DNA of 64,000 nucleotides from an uncultured Lachnospiraceae bacterium (GTDB lineage: Bacteria > Bacillota > Clostridia > Lachnospirales > Lachnospiraceae): assembly GCA_910578085.1 (NCBI GenBank), contig CAJTPM010000002.1, forward strand, positions 62,001 through 126,000. Reading direction: 5' to 3'. The translations under genes and the position numbers were made by a program. Below the pieces are notes generated by a model, which was given only the letters and a program-made list of their open reading frames with translations, did not search any database and had not been told where the DNA came from. Every line of letters starts with the position of its first letter. Position 1 is the first letter of the stretch. This document shows, piece by piece, positions 1-8,430 of this stretch.

Positions 1-516
1 CTGGACAGGGAACTTGTGGGACTGCCGAGCTATCAGGTATCCAGAGCAGGGATCGCCTATGTGCCTCAGGGCCGGCATATTTTTCCTACCCTGACCACAA
101 AGGAGAATCTGCTGATCGCAGAGCGGAATGGGACAGACGGAAAAAAGGAATGGACCATCGAGAGGATCTATGAGCTTTTTCCGAGACTGAAAGAGCGGGA
201 AAATTTTAAGGGGGGAAGACTTTCGGGCGGCGAACAGCAGATGTTAACGGTAGCCAGAGGCCTGATGCAGAACCCGGATCTGCTTCTTCTGGATGAGATC
301 ACAGAGGGGCTTGCGCCTATCGTGGTGGAGGAACTGGGAAGCGTGATCAATGAACTGCGCAAAAACGGTGTGACGATCCTTCTGGCGGAACAGAACGTGA
401 ATTTTGCTCTGGCGGTGAGCAACGACTGTTATATTATTGAAAAAGGAAAGGTCGTTTATCACGGGGCCACAAAAGAAACGCCAAAGGATGTGTTCTCACG
501 GTATCTGGGACTTTAG
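1..516 (+). CDS. ABC transporter ATP-binding protein, LivF-like (5' truncated)
   Basis: ATP-hydrolysing subunit of an ABC importer of the branched-chain amino acid (LivF) type. The frame is open from base 1, so the N-terminus with the Walker A motif lies outside the window; about 171 codons are present of a usual 235 or so. Visible are the Q-loop region YVPQGRHIFPTLT, the ABC signature LSGGEQQ, Walker B LLLLDEITEGLAP and the switch histidine region replaced by AEQN, as is typical for LivF. Walker B is usually followed by DEPS/DEPT in this family; here it is DEIT. The next gene starts 32 bases downstream on the same strand, so the transporter may serve the organic-acid genes that follow. The substrate cannot be told from this fragment. 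Confidence 0.9.
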   Translation: MDRELVGLPSYQVSRAGIAYVPQGRHIFPTLTTKENLLIAERNGTDGKKEWTIERIYELFPRLKERENFKGGRLSGGEQQMLTVARGLMQNPDLLLLDEITEGLAPIVVEELGSVINELRKNGVTILLAEQNVNFALAVSNDCYIIEKGKVVYHGATKETPKDVFSRYLGL

Positions 517-548
517 AGGTAAAAATTGTTTGAGAGAGGAGATTAAAG

Positions 549-1511
549 ATGGCAGCAAAAAAAACGATCCGGCAAATGCTGGAAGCAGGGGAATTTATAT
601 GGGCACCCTGTATCTATGACTGTGTATCCGCACGTGTTGTGGAGATGTGCGGTTATAATGCCTGTCTGATCAGCAGTTGTGAACTGGAATTTGCGATGAA
701 TGGAATTCCGGCAGGACTCTATAATTGGGAGGAATATATCTGGGCAACAGAGCGTATTGCAAATTCCACGACCCTGCCGGTGATTGTGGACGGAGAGAAT
801 GGCGGCGGAACGCCCATGCAGGTATATCGTAACTGCAAACGGCTGGCGGAAGCCGGCGCTATGGCGATATCCATAGAAGATACTTTGTCAGGGGCTGTGA
901 ATGTGGATTATTTCTACGGACGCAGCAGGGGTTACATGGACAGGGAACTGTGGGCCACCAATGTACACGCGGCTGTGGAGGCGGTGAAGGGTACGGATTG
1001 CATGATCATTGCAAGAACTGATTGTAAAGGCGGTGGCGCAGCACAGATAGGGGCTATAGGAGAGAATCCTTTCTGTCTGGGATTAGATGAGGCGATCCTG
1101 CGGGCAAAAATGGGTGTTGAAGCCGGGGCGGAGATTACGATGATACAGAATATCTGTCATGCGGGCTGTGAAGAAGAATGCGGGCGTATTGTGGCGGAGG
1201 TGCCAGGCTATCGGTTCTATCCAGATGTCCATGCCACTGACGGTGCGCCGGATTTGACGTTAGAACAGATGCAGGAAATGGGCTTCCATCTGGTATCCAA
1301 CCATGCGGCCATGAAAGGCGCTACCAAAGGTATGATGGAATATTTCAGGGAAAACTTTAAAAATAAGAATACCGTATATTCCGAAAACGATGAATTTTAT
1401 AATATGGGTCATGTGTTTACGCCTTTCAAGATGGAAGACTGGATCGAAAGAGATAAAAGTTATGAGGCCTATGAGAAAGAACTGAGAGAAAAAAGCATGG
1501 CAGGCAGGTAA
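549..1511 (+). CDS. PEP mutase/isocitrate lyase superfamily enzyme
   Basis: A 320-residue TIM-barrel enzyme of the isocitrate lyase/PEP mutase superfamily, whose members make or break C–C or P–C bonds next to a carboxylate (methylisocitrate lyase, oxaloacetate decarboxylase, PEP mutase). The metal-site strand is VIVDGENGGG (residues 78–87), followed by SIEDT (108–112) and IARTD (154–158), all in the expected order. The mobile catalytic loop of true lyases, KKCGH or KRCGH, is missing; after SIEDT the sequence runs SGAVNVDYFYGRSRG. It is therefore unlikely to be isocitrate or methylisocitrate lyase. A good ribosome binding site (GAGAGGAG) lies just upstream. Its neighbours, a 2-hydroxyacid dehydrogenase and a GntP-like permease, suggest catabolism of an imported hydroxy- or oxo-acid. 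Substrate unknown. Confidence 0.8.
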   Translation: MAAKKTIRQMLEAGEFIWAPCIYDCVSARVVEMCGYNACLISSCELEFAMNGIPAGLYNWEEYIWATERIANSTTLPVIVDGENGGGTPMQVYRNCKRLAEAGAMAISIEDTLSGAVNVDYFYGRSRGYMDRELWATNVHAAVEAVKGTDCMIIARTDCKGGGAAQIGAIGENPFCLGLDEAILRAKMGVEAGAEITMIQNICHAGCEEECGRIVAEVPGYRFYPDVHATDGAPDLTLEQMQEMGFHLVSNHAAMKGATKGMMEYFRENFKNKNTVYSENDEFYNMGHVFTPFKMEDWIERDKSYEAYEKELREKSMAGR

Positions 1512-1527
1512 AATAAGGAGAAAGATA

Positions 1528-2514
1528 ATGAAAAAGATAGTTTCATTTTTTGGAGATAAAACAGAAGTGTTCTGTTGTCTGAACAGGAAGGCGGAAGAGT
1601 ATGCTGCATCTCTGGGGATAGAATATCGGTGGGCACCGCAGCTTCCTTTCTCAGAAGAAAATGTAATTCGGGAACTGCAGAATGCTGATGCAGGGATCAT
1701 TGATATTGAACCATATGGGGAATCTGTTTTCAGCCAGGTGAAAGACAGTACAAAACTGATGGTGCGTTTTGGAGTTGGGTTTGACAAAGTGGATTTGAAG
1801 GCGGCAAGCAGAAACGGGATCGCTATTGCCAGAACTACCGGGGCCAATACGACTGCAGTGGCAGAGATGGCTCTGACGCTGATGCTTACCTGCAGAAGGA
1901 GGATGAATCTGTATCAGGCCAGAACCAGGGCAGGCGAGTGGGTGAAAGATATCGGCAACGAACTGATAGGCAGTACGGTGGGCATTATCGGTTACGGTAA
2001 TATCGGACGACGCCTGGCAAAGCTTTTGAAGGGCTTTGATTGCAGGATTCTGGCTTATGATCCGTTTCCAAATGAGGAGGCTGCGAAAGCTGACGGAGTG
2101 GAGCTGGTAGCTCTGGAGGAGATTCTTACACAATCGGATGCGATCAGCATTCATGTGCCCTATACAAAAGAGACACATCATATGATAAACAGGGAGACAC
2201 TGACACTGATGAAACCTACGGCTGTCATTGTCAATACTGCAAGAGGAAATATTATTGATGAGGACGCGCTGTATCAGGCATTAAAATCAGGGCAGATAGC
2301 GGGTGCTGGTGTGGATGTGTTTGCAGCAGAGCCGCTTTCTGTGGAGTCTCCGTTGTTGACGTTGGAGAATGCGGTACTGACACCTCATGTATCCAGCCAG
2401 ACTATGGAATCTCTGTGGAATATTTATAAGATGGCCATCGATATCAGCGCTGATTTCTTTGCCGGAAAGGGATCCCCCCATATTCTGAATCCGGATTACA
2501 TAGAAAATAAGTAG
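1528..2514 (+). CDS. D-2-hydroxyacid dehydrogenase (phosphoglycerate dehydrogenase type)
   Basis: NAD-dependent oxidation or reduction of a D-2-hydroxyacid. At 328 residues it has the usual two-domain layout. The Rossmann motif GYGNIG is at 155–160 with an Asp near 178 after the second strand (ILAYDPF), favouring NAD over NADP. The catalytic triad is visible as Arg239 (NTARGN), Glu268 (AAEPL) and His287 (TPHVSS). It lacks the C-terminal ACT domain of many SerA proteins, so it need not act in serine synthesis. The start is 16 bases after the previous stop with AAGGAG ahead of it, and the permease gene follows 8 bases later, so the three form one operon. Cytosolic. Confidence 0.88.
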   Translation: MKKIVSFFGDKTEVFCCLNRKAEEYAASLGIEYRWAPQLPFSEENVIRELQNADAGIIDIEPYGESVFSQVKDSTKLMVRFGVGFDKVDLKAASRNGIAIARTTGANTTAVAEMALTLMLTCRRRMNLYQARTRAGEWVKDIGNELIGSTVGIIGYGNIGRRLAKLLKGFDCRILAYDPFPNEEAAKADGVELVALEEILTQSDAISIHVPYTKETHHMINRETLTLMKPTAVIVNTARGNIIDEDALYQALKSGQIAGAGVDVFAAEPLSVESPLLTLENAVLTPHVSSQTMESLWNIYKMAIDISADFFAGKGSPHILNPDYIENK

Positions 2515-2522
2515 ATAAAAAG

Positions 2523-3815
2523 ATGAATATTTTTGTGATCATGGCGGCACTGATTATTTTGTTAATACTTACCCTGAAGAAAGTGCCGATCATTATTTCG
2601 GCGCTGCTGTCTGCAGTCTTTATGGCTGTCTGCAGTGGTATGCCGGTTTTTGAGACAATAGCAGCAGAGTATATGGAAGGTCTGGCAGATTTTGTCAGAT
2701 CCACTTGGCTGATGTTTCTTTTGGGAACTGTTCTGTCAAGTCTGATGGATCATACGGGGGCAGCGGCATCTATCGCCCGTTTCACAGTGAGAAGATTCGG
2801 TGCGAAATGGGCGATACCGGCTGTTATTATATCGGGTGGTCTGCTGACCTATGGTGGTATCTCGGCTTTTGTGGCCTGCTATGCTTTGTATCCTGTTACC
2901 TTGATGGTTTTCAGAGAGGCGGATCTGCCGGAATATCTTATGCCGGCGGTAATCTGTGCGGGTATCCATACCTGGGTGAATATGCTGCCGGGGAATCCTT
3001 CTGTGACAAATATTGTACCTGTGGCTTATCTGAATACAACAGCCAAAGCGGCTCCTGTGGTTGGAGTGATTGCAGCAGTTTTAACGTTGACACTTACCTT
3101 TTTATATTTTGCCTGGGAAGTGCGGAAGGCAGAGAAAAGAGGAGATCGGTTTTCAACAGATGAGAAAAGGGAAAAGATGTTGAAGAAAATGGATGCTTTG
3201 GAGAAAGAAAAGGGACTTCCTGATCCGTTTATGGCTCTCTTGCCTGTTTTGTGCGTGGCAGTTGTCATGAATGTTCTGAAACAGGACATCTCCATAGCCC
3301 TGTCAGCCGGCATTCTGCTTTGCAGTGTGCTGTTTGGCAGAAATTTCAGAGGTGGACGGGAAATACTTTCAAATGCGGTAGCAGAGGCTTCCTTTACGTT
3401 GATCACAGCTGCTTCTGTAGTAGGAATTGGAAACGTGATCAGGGCGACGCCAGGCTTTCAGAAAATTGCGGAATTGATATTGAGATTTGGAGAGGTCGGT
3501 GTGAATCCTCTTGTGATCTTTGCCGTTGCGGTGGCAGTGATGAGCGGGATGAACGCTTCCGCCACAAGCGGCCTGTCAACCATATTATCCGCTTTGGGAG
3601 AACCTTTTCTGAGAATGGGCATTCCGGCTGAACTTCTTCACCGGGTAGGAGTAATTGCTGCCATAGGGCCGGGCGGGCTGCCCCACAGTGGTGGGATGGT
3701 AGCAATTTTGGAAGTCTGTGGTGTTTCTTATAAAGAAGGATACCGACATCTGTTTGTGGCAGTGGTAATGATCCCGATGGCAACACTGCTGGCGGTGCTT
3801 GCCGGTATGGTTTAA
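2523..3815 (+). CDS. GntP-like permease for an organic acid
   Basis: A 430-residue, strongly hydrophobic protein with about 11–12 membrane segments, resembling the GntP/H+–gluconate symporter family. Typical features are the N-terminal IILLILTLKKVPIIISALL segment, the small-residue rich ISGGLLTYGGISAF stretch near residue 110, and GPGGLPHSGG near residue 385. A charged cytoplasmic loop (about residues 203–235, rich in Lys/Glu) splits the two halves. The start codon is 8 bases after the preceding stop, so translation is probably coupled. It likely imports the substrate of the two upstream enzymes; gluconate itself is not implied because no kinase is present. A GntR-type regulator follows. Confidence 0.8.
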   Translation: MNIFVIMAALIILLILTLKKVPIIISALLSAVFMAVCSGMPVFETIAAEYMEGLADFVRSTWLMFLLGTVLSSLMDHTGAAASIARFTVRRFGAKWAIPAVIISGGLLTYGGISAFVACYALYPVTLMVFREADLPEYLMPAVICAGIHTWVNMLPGNPSVTNIVPVAYLNTTAKAAPVVGVIAAVLTLTLTFLYFAWEVRKAEKRGDRFSTDEKREKMLKKMDALEKEKGLPDPFMALLPVLCVAVVMNVLKQDISIALSAGILLCSVLFGRNFRGGREILSNAVAEASFTLITAASVVGIGNVIRATPGFQKIAELILRFGEVGVNPLVIFAVAVAVMSGMNASATSGLSTILSALGEPFLRMGIPAELLHRVGVIAAIGPGGLPHSGGMVAILEVCGVSYKEGYRHLFVAVVMIPMATLLAVLAGMV

Positions 3816-3895
3816 AAGCTTTTGCATATGGGTAATGTTACTGGCGGAGTCAGCGGTTTCTGCTCTTGTTATGCTGTAAATAATTTGAAGTTGAT

Positions 3896-3924
3896 TTGTA
3901 ATTTTTACCAATTTATAGTATGAT
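3896..3924 (+). promoter_or_regulatory. Putative sigma-A promoter of the GntR gene
   Basis: TTGTAA (3896–3901) and TATGAT (3919–3924) are separated by exactly 17 bases and lie 36 bases ahead of the GntR start codon. No obvious terminator separates the permease gene from this promoter, so read-through is possible. Confidence 0.5.
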
Positions 3925-3959
3925 ATGGATAGATTACAGAAATGGGAGTTTTATAACGT

Positions 3960-4604
3960 ATGACAGCGAAAGAATCACCGAGAAAGAATTTAAAGATTCA
4001 GGCGTATTCTATTTTAAAAAAGAAGATCGTTAACTGTGAATATCGGCCGGGCAGTATGCTCAACGAGGCGCAGCTGGCAGAGGAACTGGGATTCAGCCGG
4101 ACTCCCATCAGAGAAGCGATCAGTATTTTGGAGATGGAGGGATTTATACGTGTTGTCCCGAAAAAGGGGATCCTGGTGACGGATATTCTGTTGAGCGATA
4201 TTGTGCAGATTTTTCAGGCGAGGATGGAGATCGAGCCCATAGCACTGAAGCTTGCGGGGCCGAGAATTCCAGGGGAGGAACTTTTGAAATGGAAAGGATG
4301 GTTTCTGTCGGGAGATTCCTCTGTGGAAAAAGGGTATGAGATCGATACGGCAATGCATCTTGGTATCATTGGCTATTGTGGAAATTCCTATATTATCGAT
4401 ATGATGAAAACGGTATTTGATAAAAATACCCGAGTGATTGTGTCCAGTACGGAGAACAGAGAACATGTCAGGGAGGCTTTAAAAGAGCATTTGGAGATAT
4501 TGGACTGTCTGCTGGAGCAGGATTTTGAGAAAGCGGCGGTTATGATGCGCACCCATGTGGCAGGCTGCAGGAATGCAGCGCTGGACTTTTTTTACTCAGC
4601 GTAG
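3960..4604 (+). CDS. GntR family transcriptional regulator (FCD/FadR-type)
   Basis: DNA-binding regulator of 214 residues. The N-terminal winged helix (about residues 8–75) includes the family pattern YRPGSMLNEAQLAEELG followed by SRTPIREAISILEMEG. The C-terminal two-thirds is an all-helical FCD ligand domain; DTAMHLGII near residue 127 and the terminal RTHVAG supply the acidic and histidine residues used for metal and ligand binding in this class. It follows the organic-acid operon on the same strand and has its own promoter, so it probably senses the substrate or an intermediate and controls that operon. GGGAG precedes the ATG by about 11 bases. Target site not identified. Confidence 0.88.
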   Translation: MTAKESPRKNLKIQAYSILKKKIVNCEYRPGSMLNEAQLAEELGFSRTPIREAISILEMEGFIRVVPKKGILVTDILLSDIVQIFQARMEIEPIALKLAGPRIPGEELLKWKGWFLSGDSSVEKGYEIDTAMHLGIIGYCGNSYIIDMMKTVFDKNTRVIVSSTENREHVREALKEHLEILDCLLEQDFEKAAVMMRTHVAGCRNAALDFFYSA

Positions 4605-4700
4605 GTTATCGATGTGGATGTCCGGAGAGGGCAGGAAAGGGGACGGTAAGAAAGTATCAGGAAAGCTATTGGTGTGAATTATATAAAAGATAGCAGTATG

Positions 4701-4731
4701 GAGTATTCCGAATAGGTGGAATGCTCTTTTT
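4701..4731 (+). terminator. Rho-independent terminator after the GntR gene
   Basis: GAGTATTCC (4701–4709) pairs with GGAATGCTC (4718–4726), nine pairs with one G·T wobble and an eight-base loop, followed directly by five T's. Confidence 0.75.
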
Positions 4732-4843
4732 AGAAAGAGAGGTTGACAGACATGATACCCTGTGCCATTCTTAAGCAGACAGGGCGGTGCTATAACTGTG
4801 TAGCCCTGCAGTTTTATCATACCAATTTTATACCGTCATCAGT

Positions 4844-4891
4844 GGCGCTCTTATGTCTGCAGGGAACTGCGTGGCGGGGAGCGCCTTTTTG
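4844..4891 (+). terminator. Terminator hairpin ending a possible short structured RNA
   Basis: GGCGCTC (4844–4850) pairs with GAGCGCC (4879–4885), followed by a T-run. It lies only 110 bases after the previous terminator with no gene between. The DNA from 4743 contains TTGACA and a CCCTGT/ACAGGG pairing, so a short transcript or leader ending here is possible. A -10 box could not be placed with confidence. Confidence 0.5.
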
Positions 4892-4959
4892 TTTTAAATA
4901 CAGGCGGCGTTTCCTATCTCAAATGGTCCTAGGATAGACGAAGGACTTTGGAGGACAAA

Positions 4960-5609
4960 ATGGATCAGGAAGTTGAATTATTAAGTTCTGTTGCAAAAAC
5001 TTTAAGTACATATACTCGTTTACAGTCCCTTTGTGTTGGAGTATTGGGGCTTGAGCGAATGTGGCAAATATTCCTGGATTGAACCAAAATTGAGAGCGTT
5101 CCTTATTTATTGCGTTCATCAGAGCAATACCGGGAGCCGTATCGTTGTGCAATAGATTTGTTGTGGGAACAAGTAAAAAATGAACAGATTTATAATGCGC
5201 ACAGAGCCGTTTTTGATGAGCTATATAACTGTGGTTCATGTCTTAATGACTTTCATCTCGAGCATGAAGCACAATATGATGCGGAGAACAGGAAATTTTT
5301 GAGTTATTTCGAGTGGTTGACCATCTTGCTGATGAGTATGAGAAGTCTGATATGAAAAACCGAAAGAACTCCCTGGGGCATAGTGCTGCACTTTCGGGCT
5401 TCAATGATTTTTGCTATGGCAAATTTCCAGCTAAGGTCAATCATTAGGTAGACGAATCAAGTGAAATCATGCTGGCGATGAAGAGTGTAAAAGGCATAGA
5501 TATGGATTATGCCCGATCCTTTGCCGTAAAAACTTTGCTGTATCTTTTCCACGATAGTCAGGAAGCAAATTATCCCGCAATACTGAAACATAAGGAGATA
5601 TGGAAATAA
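4960..5609 (+). pseudogene. Broken gene of unknown function (in-frame TGA and frameshift)
   Basis: A well-placed GGAGG precedes ATG 4960. The frame runs 40 codons to an in-frame TGA at 5080–5082 and then continues without further stop to 5355, giving a charged, helical sequence (YREPYRCAIDLLWEQV, then HLEHEAQYDAENRKF). Beyond that, coding-like sequence resumes in another frame, with an intervening TAG, and the last 46 codons (5469–5609) read MLAMKSVKGIDMDYARSFAV onward. One original gene of about 210 codons, damaged by a nonsense mutation and at least one frameshift, explains this best. No family was recognised. It opens the accessory region of immunity-like genes. Confidence 0.5.
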
Positions 5610-5681
5610 ATATCAACGGGGAAATAAATTGCAGTAAAACAGCGAATTATATCAGAAAATTATTATGAAGGAGTGAAAATT

Positions 5682-6233
5682 ATGAATATCCTGGATTTAG
5701 CTGATCTGCTCTTATCTCCTGATGAAAAAAAGGAGTTGCAAACTTCAATGGAGTTGTTAGAGCAGTCAAACTATTCTGCGTTTTATGAAAGCAATCAGAA
5801 TATTATTAAAAGCATTTTATTCCTTGAAACGCTTGAGGAGTTTCTGGACTTTTCAAAGGAGGATAGTCTTGATAAAGAATGTTTTTGCGCCGCTTTTCTC
5901 TGTGCTCACGGTTATGGTATCCAGATCGGGGGCTATGAGGATGATCTGACCTTTGCCCTAACGGACTTTTTTCATGTGCAGGGAATGGAATATCCGGAAA
6001 TTACGGAGATTGTCTGCAAAGAAAAAATATATACCGATTGCAGCGATAACGACAATTTCAAAAAGTCCATGACTACAGTGAACCAGGTTTTAGATACACA
6101 TGAGGCAAGGTTGGTGGTTTTGGAAGATTTCGTATATTGTGATTGTGAATATACGGTGTTGGGCCTGGACAAAGCTCTTGCTGACAAAGTGCTTTCTGCA
6201 TGGAACAGTGAGAGTTTTGAAATTTACCTGTGA
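5682..6233 (+). CDS. Hypothetical acidic protein, immunity-like context
   Basis: A 183-residue acidic protein not assigned to a family. The start is ATG 5682 because AAGGAG lies 8 bases upstream; an upstream in-frame GTG at 5673 overlaps that site. There are no membrane segments. The C-terminal third contains LEDFVYCDCEYTVLGL, a compact hydrophobic/acidic motif that looks like a beta-strand core. The next gene's reading frame overlaps its end, suggesting an operon. Small acidic cytosolic proteins in arrays beside SMI1/KNR4 genes are often immunity proteins of polymorphic toxins; that assignment is inference only. Confidence 0.6.
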   Translation: MNILDLADLLLSPDEKKELQTSMELLEQSNYSAFYESNQNIIKSILFLETLEEFLDFSKEDSLDKECFCAAFLCAHGYGIQIGGYEDDLTFALTDFFHVQGMEYPEITEIVCKEKIYTDCSDNDNFKKSMTTVNQVLDTHEARLVVLEDFVYCDCEYTVLGLDKALADKVLSAWNSESFEIYL

Positions 6234-6265
6234 TAAAGCATTTACTCAGATGGAAGGAGCAGGCT

Positions 6266-7045
6266 ATGGGGAAGGAACAGTTAAAATCTAAAATAGAAGA
6301 GCAGCAGGCAGTCTATAGCGCCCTGAAAGAGGAGGATGACAGCACGGTCTGTTATAAAGAATTTCAAAACGGGGAGTGGGGTACAGATGATGAGAACTAT
6401 ACAAACCGTTTGCGGCTGGCATATTACCTTCTGTACTGCCATATTGAGGATGAAGAGGTGGTTGCCAGCCTCTTTGAGGAAGAACTGAAGGACAGGGAAC
6501 GGAATTCTTTTCAGGGAATCGGAAGTACGCTGCGGGTATTGACGCATCTGATCAGAAAATACAATGTGGATGGTAAATATACGGCTCTGTTGAAACGGGC
6601 AAAGAATGCGAATTTTGACTGTGCCTGCGGTTATGATCCGGATGAAGAAGTGGATGATGACCTTGAGAACAGCAGCATTTTGGACAGAATCTATCTGTGT
6701 CGGGAAATGCAATACAAAGATGTGATGGGCGTTCTGGTGGATGAGTGGAAGAAGAATACAGCGGAGTGGTCAGGCGCTGACCGCAGAATGCTGATCGACT
6801 TTAATGCATATCTGGGAAGGGATGCGGAAAATGAAGGGCTCTACCGGGAACAGCTTGAGGAGATTCTATCAACAGAAAAGAGCAGTACAAGAGACATCAT
6901 TTCCGGGTACAAAAACCTGATCAGGTATTACTTACATATAGGAGATTATGGGAAGGCGCTCTGCTTTTGCAAAAAGGTAATAGAGACCACAGATTATCAG
7001 CAGATCAGGTCCTGCCCATCAGAAGCCGAGGCTGTACCCTTATGA
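6266..7045 (+). CDS. TPR-like hypothetical protein with replaced C-terminus
   Basis: A 259-residue acidic, helical protein. The start is ATG 6266 with GGAG seven bases upstream. Helical pairs such as GYKNLIRYYLHIGDYGKALCF near residue 230 resemble a tetratricopeptide repeat. From about 7011 the DNA matches part of the SMI1/KNR4 gene at 9.87 kb but is read here in a different frame, so the last dozen residues (SCPSEAEAVPL) are an accident of fusion. The original C-terminus is therefore lost and the protein may not be functional. Function unknown; the context suggests immunity or accessory defence. Confidence 0.55.
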   Translation: MGKEQLKSKIEEQQAVYSALKEEDDSTVCYKEFQNGEWGTDDENYTNRLRLAYYLLYCHIEDEEVVASLFEEELKDRERNSFQGIGSTLRVLTHLIRKYNVDGKYTALLKRAKNANFDCACGYDPDEEVDDDLENSSILDRIYLCREMQYKDVMGVLVDEWKKNTAEWSGADRRMLIDFNAYLGRDAENEGLYREQLEEILSTEKSSTRDIISGYKNLIRYYLHIGDYGKALCFCKKVIETTDYQQIRSCPSEAEAVPL

Positions 7046-7131
7046 CGGGGATTATGCTTGCAGGCAACCTGATGCGGCAGTTTGATTATTTCGGCCTGGA
7101 TTACCGGGGAGGATTTCAGTTTCTGATGGAT
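7011..7131 (+). repeat. Duplicated segments A+B (fused copy)
   Basis: Segment A (7011–7064, 54 bases) matches 9869–9922 with about five mismatches. Segment B (7065–7131, 67 bases) matches 10354–10420 with only a few mismatches. A and B are directly adjacent here but separated at the other locus. Confidence 0.8.
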
Positions 7132-7243
7132 AAGGCCAGTGATGCGCTGGGCAATTTTAGTGACGAATAATGCCAGTTGCTATTCCGTGGAAGATTTGAA
7201 ACAGGAAATTGAAACATTTTTAAGCATGGGCGTACCTAAATAA
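7011..7243 (+). pseudogene. Chimeric tail fragment of an SMI1/KNR4-region gene
   Basis: In the frame of 7011–7170 this reads LPIRSRGCTLMTGIMLAG joined to NLMRQFDYFGLDYRGGFQFL. The first part matches the SMI1/KNR4 protein at 9.87 kb; the second matches a segment at 10.35 kb. There the two lie about 430 bases apart, so this copy carries an internal deletion. A further frame change near 7150 leads into NNASCYSVEDLKQEIETFL and a stop at 7241–7243. It has no start signal of its own. Confidence 0.65.
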
Positions 7244-7306
7244 AGTTGCAGGAGAGGAGCACGACTTCACATGGTATTATAATGTCTTGACAAAGAGGAT
7301 GTGCAG

Positions 7307-7711
7307 ATGGAAAAACTGAAATATTCAAAATTGAATTACTCATTGCAATATAGTTCGGCTGAGACTCATGCTATATTAGCAAACTTTATAGAGCGTTATG
7401 TTGATGAAGAAAAACTCAAACGGTATATTCTGATGTGGAATTCATTTATTTATAAGCCAAGGTGTCTGCCTGTTGAGGCAGTCCGGGATATAGCGCTCCC
7501 ATCTAACAAATTGGTTTTCTTTTACGATGAACGGGAAAAAATGTTATATAGCACAACAATGAAAGATGTTTTGCATTTTGTAAGAAACCTTGAGCCTTGG
7601 GATCAGATTGATGCCTGTATTTTTGACAAAGATATGAATTGGGTGATAGCAGTTACTCATGAGGATGTAATATTGTGTTTAGGTGACATTAACATATGCC
7701 GGAAAAACTGA
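7307..7711 (+). CDS. Hypothetical small protein in immunity-like array
   Basis: A 134-residue soluble protein with no recognised family. ATG 7307 is chosen because AGAGG lies eight bases ahead; an in-frame GTG at 7301 is less well spaced. The sequence alternates charged and hydrophobic strands (KLVFFYDEREKMLYS, DACIFDKDMNWVIAVTHEDVI), consistent with a small alpha/beta fold. There is no signal peptide or membrane segment. Base composition is more AT-rich than its neighbours, pointing to a separate origin. It could be an immunity protein, but only the context supports that. Confidence 0.6.
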   Translation: MEKLKYSKLNYSLQYSSAETHAILANFIERYVDEEKLKRYILMWNSFIYKPRCLPVEAVRDIALPSNKLVFFYDEREKMLYSTTMKDVLHFVRNLEPWDQIDACIFDKDMNWVIAVTHEDVILCLGDINICRKN

Positions 7712-7803
7712 TCCAGCAATACCTAAATAGAGAGAAAATGGAGGTCATGGAAGGGCTTGGAGAAGCGATATAGGAATAGTGGGAGCCGGGCGGAGGTATA
7801 AAG

Positions 7804-8430
7804 ATGAGCTTTCAAGATGAGATGAAGCAGATATTTTTACGTGTGACAGCAGGGGAAGTGGAGCCGAGAGAATGGAAGACATGGTGGAACAGCAATCGGT
7901 CAAAGCTGAAGGAAGCCCTCAACCGGGGAGATAGGGGACGGATGATGCCTGCTTTATGGGATGCCAACTATTATTGGATGGCAAAAACGCAGAGCGGCGT
8001 TGCTTATTACTTTCATGCCCAGGGACGTCCGGTAAAGGTTTCCGATTATTATGAGAAGAAGATGCAGGAAGAGGAAGAGCATGAAAGACAGAAGGCCATG
8101 AAAGGCTATCATAAGGATACCGCATATGCCAGACAGCGGTGGGAGGCATATCTGGAGAACCATCCCACAGACACAGTCGTTTTTGACTGGAAAAGTCTGT
8201 TGGGGACACCGGTGGGGCAGAAACCGGCGAAGGATTTTCTCTATAAAAGAGCAAGGACAACGCAGCAGTGGAAGGAGTGCGGGGAAGAACTGAAGTCCCG
8301 CCTGAAAGAGAACCTGCAGGCAAAGATTGCTCCTGTCACAAAAGTTTATGGTATGAAAAAGGCAGGCTTCAAAACCTTTGTGCGGGAACCTGGACCAAGG
8401 AGGAAAGGAAGATCCCTGGCGGGCGGATGA
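7804..8430 (+). CDS. Hypothetical protein, probable N-terminal part of a frameshifted gene
   Basis: A 208-residue basic, Trp- and Tyr-rich protein starting at ATG 7804 with GGAGG upstream. Visible stretches are EWKTWWNSNRSKLKEAL near residue 22 and ALWDANYYWMAKTQ near residue 52; the C-terminus turns into a basic tail (GPRRKGRSLAGG) that looks out of frame. Coding-like sequence continues in another frame from 8378 (NLDQGGKEDPWRADDYLFGV), so one indel near 8375–8385 probably split a gene of about 305 codons. No family recognised. It lies in the same array as the SMI1/KNR4 gene. Confidence 0.55.
   Translation: MSFQDEMKQIFLRVTAGEVEPREWKTWWNSNRSKLKEALNRGDRGRMMPALWDANYYWMAKTQSGVAYYFHAQGRPVKVSDYYEKKMQEEEEHERQKAMKGYHKDTAYARQRWEAYLENHPTDTVVFDWKSLLGTPVGQKPAKDFLYKRARTTQQWKECGEELKSRLKENLQAKIAPVTKVYGMKKAGFKTFVREPGPRRKGRSLAGG

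Noticed and set aside
549..1511. Isocitrate lyase or methylisocitrate lyase assignment
   Set aside because: The KKCGH/KRCGH catalytic loop is absent, and no citrate-type synthase or dehydratase genes are adjacent.
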